Positions 1-11,000 of a stretch of 64,000 bases of DNA are shown in pieces. Source of the stretch: Rhyacichthys aspro (lineage: Eukaryota > Chordata > Actinopteri > Gobiiformes > Rhyacichthyidae); NCBI GenBank assembly GCA_036850595.1, contig CM072151.1:21243307-21307306 (forward strand). Direction: 5' to 3'. How positions within the stretch are numbered: position 1 is the first letter of the stretch; every line of letters starts with the position of its first letter. The position numbers and the translations under genes are program-made. The notes under the pieces are model-generated. The model was not told where the DNA came from and did not search any database. It worked only from the letters and a program-made list of their open reading frames with translations.

Positions 1-2034
1 AGTCTTCAACAGAAATTTAGAGGATGTCTAAAAGCTTATGCTCTGTATGGAACACAGGACATATAACCTACGAGATGTATAAACATCTGAGCCCATTTGT
101 TAGAACAGATCCTGCCCGCCCAATGTGACATCAGAATGCGGCCATTATTTATTCGGGGCCCTGGTCCAACAATCCATCCATGGCTTTGAGAGAGATTCAC
201 AAACCCTGCTTAAATCCAGTTTCTAGTCTACAACAGTCCTAAACTCCCAACATTTTCCTTTTCTTTAGTTGGGTTTTACTTGCCATGAGCAGATAAAGAT
301 TCTGTCATGACTGACTCCTTTGTCTTGACTATTCCTTTGTCGAAGTCTACAGCTCCTACTTCCTGTGACACAGTTACTGAAAACTCACCAGGTTTAACAT
401 AATCTGATCCTTGAAAAAAGGGCCTACATCTATAAAACCTAAAACGTTTTACCTCTGGGCAATTGTGGAAAATGTTCTTTGTTATGTAAATATGTAATAA
501 TAAGATTCAATTAGTTTTATAGTTGTTGGCTTTTGAATTTATAATCCAATTCCTCACAATAACTAAATGACTCATGGATGGATACCTGCCACAAATGAGT
601 TTCATAAACAAATGCTGTTTCAGTTAAAGCTCTGTTGGCAGTGAAAAGTCTGTCAGTGAATAGGCCTGTCTGTACCTGCTGCTGGATTAGTTACAGTTGC
701 TCCCCACTCATTTATATCCATAAGTCACATGCGACCCCTGGGCTGTTATCAGACCTACATATTTTCATCTGTGCAGTCTTGTCTCTGCTCTCATTGGGTT
801 AGTGCCAATACTGAGCCCAATGAGCCCCTTCTATCAAATTTAATCATTTTAATTTTAATGAATGAATCAGTCAGTGAATCAATATTATATTGAACATTAT
901 GATGTAGGGTTGTATGTGTATAGAATTTGGTGCTATTAGCTTCCTTTGTGAGTCGCACCTCTCTTTGAAATACTCTTCTTTCCAGTTTTTGCACTGTATA
1001 ATGAATACTTCCACAAATACAGAGGGCCATTTGCCTGTGTCCATGCCTTTTCTGAGCTAAACAGCAATAAAGCCAATTAGTTAATACTTTTGCACAAGAC
1101 ACGGGTTTTACAATGGCACAACACCTTAGTAAAACTGACCAAATTATTTCCTGGACTAAGGAATATCTGTTTAGAAGTGTGCCATGGGAATTTTGCATTT
1201 CATGACAGTATTCTTTTGCTGTTAATTTAATACATTATATGCACAATGCACAGGTTCCACATAGCATCCCACTTCAAATATCCTGGAATAATATGTGTCA
1301 TACCCTGATAAAAAAAAGAAAAAACTTTTAAGTATATGTTTCAGGAATATATAACACCAGGAATGAAGGAATATGGTGAGATCACACGTCTAAAACAAGG
1401 TTTTGTCACATTCTGATTGAAAAAAATGTCCACAGCAACTTTTTTTTTAAAAATCAGCTCTAACAGTAGTCTGAAGTTAGATAGTTCACTTGTCATAAAC
1501 TGCACCCTGATAGTTTTTTGTGCATCATGTACTGGTTGTGGTCTTGACTTTGTCTTGGTTTCAATAACCTCTGGGCCTTGTCAGGTCTTAGTCTCAGTTA
1601 ATGAGATCTTGACCTACATTTTATTAAATTTTACTGACCAGTCATAACAGTTTATGCAAAATGGGTGTGCTTTATGTGGTGCTCTGGTTTATAATTATAA
1701 TCCCATTTTAGAGGTTTATTTTGCATATGCTTCTGACTGGTTGTATGTCTACCTAATTATTTTCAGAGGTAGTTTTATCAGCAACAATTTGTTGCACCTC
1801 CTGGAAATTAAGCTCAAATCAGAATAGAAAAGGAAGAAGTACAACTGGCTTTTAACATTGTGGGGAAAATCCTTTCTGGGCATAGAATTATATCCCTGCA
1901 ATACTGTGAAGGAATTAGTGACACGGCAGGTTTCGGTTCTACATCCAACATTAATACAATATAAAAAACTGGAAAAAAAATAATGGTAGTTGTGAAAAAT
2001 GCTAATAACTCTTCCTCGATTTTCGCTGGCTTAG
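1..2034. other. Desmoglein intron or 5' flank, no exon seen
   Basis: AT-rich sequence with scattered stops in all frames. I looked for the expected preceding desmoglein exon (a dibasic propeptide cleavage site followed by a Trp-containing mature N-terminus) and did not find it, so this is probably intronic with the first exons left of the window. The splice acceptor TTAG at 2031-2034 closes it. Confidence 0.6.
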
Positions 2035-5000
2035 ATCCGCTCTGACAAAGATAAAGAGTCCAAGGTGGAATACTTCCTGACTGGAGCCGGCGCTGACAAG
2101 CCACCGTTCAACCTCTTTGTGGTGGATCATGAAACCGGTTTTGTACGCATCACTGCTCTCCTGGACCGAGAGAAATTCCCATCCTACAATGTAAGCGTTA
2201 TCTTCTGCTTCCTCAACATGTTTGGTGTAATGATGTTGAATTTGCCTCTATTCATAATACATTTTTACTACAGCTAACGGGGATGGCTAAGTTTGCCAAC
2301 GGGAGTGTAGCAGAGGACGACATACCGCTAGTGGTGACTGTCCTCGACGAGAACGACAACCCTCCGTACTTTGAGCTGCACTCAGGCAACATCACAGAAT
2401 CAAGCAAGAAAGGTACTGGTCATGTGAAAAAGTTACTGCCCTCTTTTTAAATGGCATCAGCAAAGTGTATACCTCAACCTAATTGAAATGCTAAAACCTT
2501 CAGAGAACTGTCCATGAGCCCCAAAATCAATCAAAGCAACGTTGTTATCCATCTTTTGCAGGGACATTTGTCATGCAGGTAGAAGGCAAAGATGACGACC
2601 AGGCTGGGACCATTAACTCAGAGATTCACTACACCATCATTAGCCAGGAGCCGGAGGGCAATCACATGTTTACTATCGACGAAAAGACTGGCAAACTGTA
2701 TGTCAAGGAGTCCACGCTGGACAGAGAGGTAAAGTGTACAAAAGAAAATCTTTTGTAAACTCAACAAACTACAAGACTTATTTTTACCTGGAATATTAAG
2801 GTTTGCAGCACTTTTAAGAGTTAAAACAAATAGCTCAAACTCTAAACTGCTGCTTTTGATGAGAGGAACAGCCTGGAGAGTGAAAAATGGGTTTTAGCTA
2901 GCTTTAATTAGGTGAACTCTACGCTGACTCTGTGGAATGAAGTAAGTGTCAGATGAAGTAAGTAAGTCCCCAGCGAATATACAGTATGTCTGTGCTGTGT
3001 ACTCATGCTTGTACTCAGCCACCTTCATCAGCTAACCAAGAAAAAGTCCCACATGTCACTACTGCTGCTGGATGTGCAGTTTAGTCTGGTCCAATACAAG
3101 TTTTAATACTTCAATCAAACACCGTGTAAAGAGGTTTTGTAAAGAAAGAGCCACATGTACCACATTAACACTGTCTGAAGTGAAGTCACTGTTAGATGTA
3201 TGAGCTGGTGCATGTGTGGTCGATGGTTGAGGGTGTGATTTTAACTGACAGGTGTTCAGGAGGAGTTTGTTAAAGTAGGAGCTCATGTGTCCCAAAAATG
3301 TGATCTTTTTGTTTTTGAAATCTAACTCTTTATATTGAGGCTGAAGGAATTGTCCCAATGTCCCAAGGAAATGGCTCAAGTTATCTTGCCAGTGATAGAA
3401 CAGATTGCTACATGTCAGCAGCAGTTTTTAATTCTCATTAACAGTAATATGTGTATGTCTATTTGGCTTTGTCAGGTTCAGTTATATTGGGGCTACTTTA
3501 ATGTACTCTAGATGAGAATGAATGCGTGTATGTATGGTTATGAACTGTGTATGTTGTTAATGTAGTTTTTCTATTAAAATTGTTGTCTATTTTCTCTATC
3601 CTAGACTCATGACTTTTACAGATTGGTCATAAGGGGCACAGATATGGGAGGGGGACCCGGGGGGCTCTCTGGGACCGGCACTGTGGAGATCAAGGTCTTG
3701 GACATCAACGACAACATACCGACTCTGGAGAAATCTGAGGTGAGGACTTTTTTGATGACCTCATATTGTCATAGAATGCAGATATGGAATGATTTTTAAC
3801 AATGGCTCCATGTCAAAAAGCAAAGTGAACCCTGTTTTTTCTGCAGTATTCAGGAAGCGTGGATGAAAACGTCCATGATGTGGTGGTGATGAAAATCAAA
3901 GCTCTGGACAAAGACTTGGAGCACACAGACAACTGGCTGACCATCTTTCACATCGCAAAAGGAAACGAGGACGGCTTGTTCTCCATCACGACTGACAGGA
4001 AGACCAATGAAGGCATCCTGAAGCTGATCAAGGTAAGGGCGTGAGTTGCTCTCAGTCAGGAAAAAACTGAATGGAAGTCAATGTTGAGAAACAACCTTTT
4101 GTTGATTCCCTGTCGTCTGGCATGGTGATGTTTTGCCAGATTAAAGATTTAATGGGCAAAACCCGTTGTTTCCGTAATAAATGGTAAAGAAGAGTTAATT
4201 TTCTGTTAAAGCACTCTGTGAACTACAATTAAATTATAAATCAGCAGTCAACCCAGTCATTCAACGAAGAATCAGTTGCTCTACAAAGTTTAGCATGGCC
4301 CATTATACTCTTTTCTTCTTATGTATTTGTATCTAAATAGAATAGATTGATTGTAAATAATAAATAATAAAATTTTTGTAATGTGTAAGAGGAAACAATA
4401 TCCATACAAAAAATGATTTACTATTTTAACAGACTGGAATCAGAATTTAGCATTTGTGCTGAGTGGGCACTATATTTTTCACTTAAGGCATATGTTGCAA
4501 TTTTTGCCCAGTACCCTTGTTATCATAAGCTAGTGAACTGGCTCCACTGTCCGCCAGTGTTATGTTGTAAACGGTCATGCTCCCACACACTCTACTTATT
4601 CAGACCCTCACTAAATCCCATGTCATACATCTCCAGACTAGTCAACACTTGTCCTGTAGGGGTTATATTATGAAGAATCAAGAAGATGTGTCTTTTTTAA
4701 TGTGAATAAATCAAACCACATAAAATGAAATAAAAGATTACTCAAAAATCCTGAATTTAGTATTACAGGGTTTTTTTTGCAGTAGAATTCATTGGTGCAT
4801 TGCGAACCAAATTAGTCCCTTAAGCCATTTTCCTATGACCACTGTGAACCATTATTATTGCCCAAGAGGTATACCAGTATTATTGAGGGTGACAGCCCTA
4901 GTCTTTTGTAGACATTCTCCTGAAATGTGCTGCAATAAGACACCAAAAGTTAGGAGAAGGTCCAGGCATGATTCTTCTAACACCCTCTTTTGAATGAAAA

Positions 5001-8000
5001 ATTGTTTGTCTCTTCCTGTTGACCTCCATTCAGTTTTAGAATTGGGGGACTACAAGTTCAACCTGAGAAGGCCTGACTTTGTCATTTAAGTCAGCGGTGT
5101 ATTTGCAGTTAATCCTTTTTTCTTTAACCTCTTGTGATAGCCCGTGGATTTTGAAGAAGTTCAGAATCTAGAGTTGGGCCTCCTCATCGAGAATGTGGCC
5201 CCGTTTGTGGAGGGCGGCGCAATCATGATGGATGTGGGTGTCCAGGTGGGAGAGGGAGGAGCCGGGGCAGGCGCCGGGCTAGGGGCTGGCCTTGATGCGG
5301 GCTTAGACCTCGGACTGGACATGGGCGTGGACTTGAATGTAGGATTAGATGCAGATTTGGGGTTAGGATTGGATGCAGGATTGGATGCAGGATTGGATGC
5401 AGGATTAGACGCTGGTCTGGACGCTGGTCTGGACGCTGGCCTGGATGCTGGCCTGGACGCTGGCCTGGACGCTGGCCTGGACGCTGGCCTAGACCCGGAC
5501 TTGGGTGTAGACTTGGGAATGGACGCAGGACTACACCCTGAACTTGGGGTGGGGCTTCATCCTGGACCAGGAGGTGGTGTTGGACTACATCCAGGTGGCA
5601 AACCAGTGAAGAAGAGGCCTAGGCCAAAGCCAAAGCCAAAACCAAAACCAAAACCAAAGCCTGACAAAAACTACCCCATAAAGATCTCAGTGAACAATAT
5701 GCCGGAGGGGCCCGAGTTCAGGCCAGGGACCAAAGAGGTGCCCGTGTCGGAGGACCCAGAGCAAGCCACAGATGATGTGATCACCGTGTACGCTGCCATT
5801 GATCCTGATACTGGAGAGGTCGCAGAAAATGTCAAGTATGTACTGCACACTGCACAGTTTAATTAAAGACAGCAGTAAAGATTGTTAATATCCACAATAA
5901 ATACACTACTCTGCTGGTACCTGAGGTTAGCTTACAGCAGTATTAGCACAAAGCTGATTTTGCTCTAATGCGTTAATAAATATGTGTGCAGAGTGTGCAA
6001 AATCCAAGATGGAGAAAATGCTAATGAAATTAGAGGCTGCTAGCAGAAAGAGGCACACCCTATTGTCATATCGAGTCAATAAATCGTTAAAAGTGTGAAG
6101 CCAAAAGTTTGCAAAAAAAACAGCAATACTGTAAAGGGGCAAATACTTAACTCTGTTGTGCTGAGTTTGTTGTAACGTGAATAATGATGTCCTATTTTGA
6201 TCATTTCTGTTGGTACAGTTATGCCAAAGCCTATGATCCAGACAACTGGTTCACTGTAGATGAGGAAACGGCTGAGATCAGACTGAACAAGGCCCCAGAC
6301 CGAGAGTCACCCTTCCTGGTGAACGGCACATACATCGCCAAGATTCTTGCCATCACTAAAGGTAACACAAGCTTTCTGTCTTTAACATATTTTTACACAG
6401 ATTTTTTTTCCTTTTTACGAAATGGCGGTTTGAGTAGTGTTCATAAAAGGCTCAGATGAGAGGTGATAAATCATTTTGACAGACTTTTGACAGAACTGGT
6501 ATGACAACTTGGAGTGGCTCTCCCAAGTGTGAAGCCTCGAGGTACAATAATGTGCAAACACCATGTACAGAAAAGTTGAAATGTCGTTATAAAAGCAAAT
6601 AAAAACCAACCGCCAATTGTAAATGCATAGCAAAAAGGACATTTCAGTAATGGTGTTTAGGACAGAGGTTTACGTAAAAAAAATCTTTGGATTCAAATCA
6701 AACTAAAACTAAAACTACAGATTTTTTTCTGCAGTTTTTAAGTCATTTGTTGTGAACAAATATTTAAAGGTCTTTTCAAAAATATAATTGAAAAAGTGTA
6801 ATTCAGCCTTTCAGTACAGTCATTATTTTTGGCCCTTACATGACTCCGTACCACAGACCATTATTTATCCTCAGCAGAGGAGTTTATTTACAGATTACAA
6901 ACATATAACTTTTGCAGAGATGGTCCATGGTGATAATCACTGTCAAAGTTGCAGCACAAATCCCCATTTAGATACATGACTGGCGATCTGACTTCATATA
7001 CTTCATAAACTTTAAATGTAGAGAAACAACATACAAAAAAAGGTGGTTGCTCCCAAAGAAGAAAAAGACAAACAACATAAACTTTAAATAAATATATGAT
7101 GTGTAAATATATGATGACATATTAAAGTGTATAGGTATGACAACAATTCATTATTTAGGCTAAACTTGCCTTTTCATGCCAAACGCAAATTAAAACCCTA
7201 CACAGAGCCAGGGGTGCTAACCTTGGGGATAACATAAAGCCCTGACTTAAAACTTGTGTAGTAGTAGTGTAGTTTGCATGGAAATGAAATATTTGCTGGC
7301 TTCTCAACAACCCTTATGCATGACTGTGAAACAGAAGTTCTTTGTTTAATTTGCATTTTGTCTCTTGCCTTTTCTCCTCTTCAGATATGCCTTCAAAGAC
7401 TTCCACAGGAACAATAGCCATTAAAGTACTAGACGCCAATGACCACTGTCCATCCCTCACCACCACTTACGAAATGCTGTGCTCTGATAAGAAAACAGTC
7501 TACGTAACCGGAATGGACGAGGATCTTGATCCCAATGGCCCTCCATTCACCTTTACCATCATACCTGAGGGCACTCAAGGAGAATGGGACCTAGAGGTGA
7601 TCAATGGTAGGAACATAGCCAAAGGCAACATATGTTCAGTTGTAGTTGAATTTAGATTTTCTCTAGGATTCCAGGAATATTCAGCATTATGTGGTCCATT
7701 AAGCACTTTTATTGTGTTCATGTAAAATGGCGCGCTAATAAATCATTTTAAAGCTATACTATCTCAACTGTCAATCACCTATTGTGTTCTGTAGCGTCCA
7801 CTGCTGCTCTTCATTCCCGAGAGATGTTGTGGCCCGGTTCATACGAGCTGGAAGTGGCCGTGGCTGACGCCCAGGGTCTGTCCTGTCCAACCAATGAGAT
7901 TTTCAATGTGGATGTCTGTGACTGCGTGAAAACCCCAGACTGCAGTATGAGGGCGGCCACGTCTGAAAACAGATCTCTGGACTTTGCCGGTCCAGCCATT

Positions 8001-11000
8001 GGCCTGATTATCATGGCTGCATGCCTGTTGTTGTGTAGGTTCAACTTTACCACTAGAACCACTTATTCCAATACTCTCTAGAGTTACCAGTGGGTTATTT
8101 TACTCTTACTTACACTACAATGTCTTTAAATTATATTATGTTGTTTTATTTTCCATATAAGATTAAGCTGATATAGTGCAGTGATACCTCTGTTTTCAGC
8201 AGTAGCTCGCAGTTAGCCCCCCTGATGACATAGGTGACAAAAAAAAAAATCTAATTCTTCACACAAAATACAATTTCGATCCCACAAATTAGTTATATCA
8301 TTCCCTTCCATCCATGTTCCCTTCCTACGAAATAAGAAATCGTTCATAGTTAAGCACAATTTCCGGACGCTGTGTTGCTTCATATACTTTCAAACAAACT
8401 TGAAGAAGAAAGTCTACTTTTCGCACAATGGAATGATCTGATGGATTTTTATTTTAAATTGTGATTAACATTTAAAGACATCATTAAAACACTGAAGTCA
8501 CATGGCATCTCTGTAACGGAGAGACAATTAAATGGAATACTGCACGCCAGGCAGTTTTACAGACAGAATGACATAACTAATTTGTGGGAACGATATAACT
8601 ATTTCTTGGGAACTATTTCATTTTTTTCTCACCTATGTCATCAGGGGGGCTCCGTAGATAACAATGTTTTAGGTATAAATTATCTTAATTTCCCTATGGT
8701 AATTTTTAGATAGCTTAGACTAAATGATGAAATGAAATGATCAATAAAGCGATTTTAGAAAAGGCAAAAAGAAGTGTGATACGTTCAGGTTTGATATGAT
8801 TCATTAAGAAATGGGATAAACATGCAGCTCCAGTGTTAAAAACATTCCAAAACACAAAAGTTTAAAAAAGCTTTTACCGAGTCTTTCTTTTTGCCTGGAC
8901 CAGTTTGACTTTTTGTTTTGTTTGGAATTTAAAACATCTGTTTTTTTTATTATTTTGTTTTGCTTAGAAAAGATGATTTATGATTTCACAAGTCTTTTCA
9001 GCTTCATGTTATGTTTAGAAGTATATCCTTTTATTGCCAGTCAGGCTTTCAAAGCAAACCTGAAGCACAAATCATCACTAGAGCCGTCATTATTTTTGAC
9101 CTTCGCATGACACCATACCGTGTCGACCATAATTATCCTCAGCAGAAGAACCTGTTAATCTTCAGCTGATAAACATACATCATGAGCTCAGCAGAATATG
9201 AAGACAGAACTAGGGTTGTACAATATTAGGAAAGCATGCAATGTTCAATATCTACATCAATGCCACATGATTTGCTAAATGATACATAAATTTCGTTTTG
9301 TATGTGGTAATATTTTTGAATTGCATTGTAACATATTAATATATATTATATATAACTGTAATTGCTTTTTTTCTTTTTTGCAGTCGTTCCTTTCCTGCTG
9401 GTCTTCTGTGAGTGTGGTGGAGCAAACGCCATCTTTGCTGATAAATTCAGTGAACTGCCTTTTGAAGCTAAGGAACACCTGATAGCCTACCACACAGAGA
9501 GCAGAGGCGAGGATAAGGTGGGCTTCATGTCTTTTTAATGAAATGGTACATGTCGCCCTGGTAGAGTACTGTTTAGCGAAGGTAACTCCTGAAAAAGCTT
9601 GCATTTTCCATTGTGCTCTGTGTAAGGGAGAAATGAGTGATGTCAAAAAGTGCAAAATAGTTTTAGTTTTTCTATATAACATACTATATTCCAAGCAAAC
9701 TTAGATGTGTTGCCATTAATTAGAACTGAGTCCTCCGTTAGAGTTGTGCAAAAAGCTGGAGGTATAATACAAATGAAGAAAAGCTTATTTCAAACTTTTT
9801 AACTGTTAATTCAAAAAGCTGCACCAGATTTTTGTATTTCAGAACATTTCTTCCACTGTAAAAGCTGTTCTTCATAAGTGGTAGCTTATAGCTTTAGCAT
9901 TTTTTTTTCTTCTTATTTTCTTCTCATCCGAAGAATAAGAAACGCTCTATTCGCTGTTTTTTAGGCTGCTCATTTTCGCTTCAATGAGGATTTTCTATCA
10001 TTAAGTGTGCCAATTTGCTGACAAGTTGAGGACTTATAAACTTATTCAGGACACTTCTTTTGAAATTGCCTAAGCCTGTACTATTTAGTTTCAGTGGAAA
10101 TAAGTCTTTGTATCCTTAGAATCGAACACTGACTTGTTCTGTTTGTTCATTGAAATTTACAGTCTTTGCAAATTTAACAAAAAAGTAAAAAAGTATCTTT
10201 TTCTGTCTTTTTACTCTTTCAGGAAGTCCCACTTTACAGTGCCCCTGTAATGTTAGGTTCCCAAAAGAAAGTAGATGCAGGACCCAACTTCTACGGCACT
10301 TCTGCAAAACACACTGAAACACAAGAGTTTATATCTACAACCTACAACAAATCTGCAGATACCTTCCAAGAAAATGTCCCGAATGTTGTGGATGGGGGCA
10401 GCAACTATAATTTGTCCAAGGACCTGTATAACCGCGAATTTGGCACTATGTACCGAAGGACGACTGTGGAGAATCATATGGCCTTGTTTGAGGACATCGC
10501 CCTCCCTGACGCTTTTCTGGAGGAGTACTACTCCCAGGTACCTAGGTGTTTTCTTAAATCATCATTGTAGTAAGATATAAGTTATAATAGTTTATTAAAT
10601 AAAATACACACACACAAAAGCTAACTACGGTGGACCTGTATATGTTGGAGCTAACCCCGTATGATGTAGAATGTTTCTTTGATATTTAAATCAAATGGTG
10701 CTAATACATTTAAGCCATTACGATTAGAGTGAAATACACTGCTAACACAAGTGTTTTGTTATGTCTCTGAACAGAAGTCGACCCGTGCTATTCCTGAAAA
10801 AGACTCTCTGCTTGTGTACGAAGTCGAGGGCCAGAACTCTCCAGCCGGCTCAGTGGGTTGCTGTAGCCTCTTGGAGTCGGACAATGACTTGCAGTTTCTC
10901 GAGGACTTGGGACCGAAGTTCAAAATCCTTGCTGACATCTGCTCACCTCCTACACCCAATCCTCCACCTTCCACAACATTGAAGGTTACAAACGGTGTCA

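Noticed and set aside
791..1198. Minus-strand 135-codon frame
   Set aside because: Cys/Leu-rich without motif, inside a probable desmoglein intron; no support as a gene.
7811..8062. Minus-strand 83-codon frame
   Set aside because: Antisense of the desmoglein exon encoding the membrane-proximal segment.
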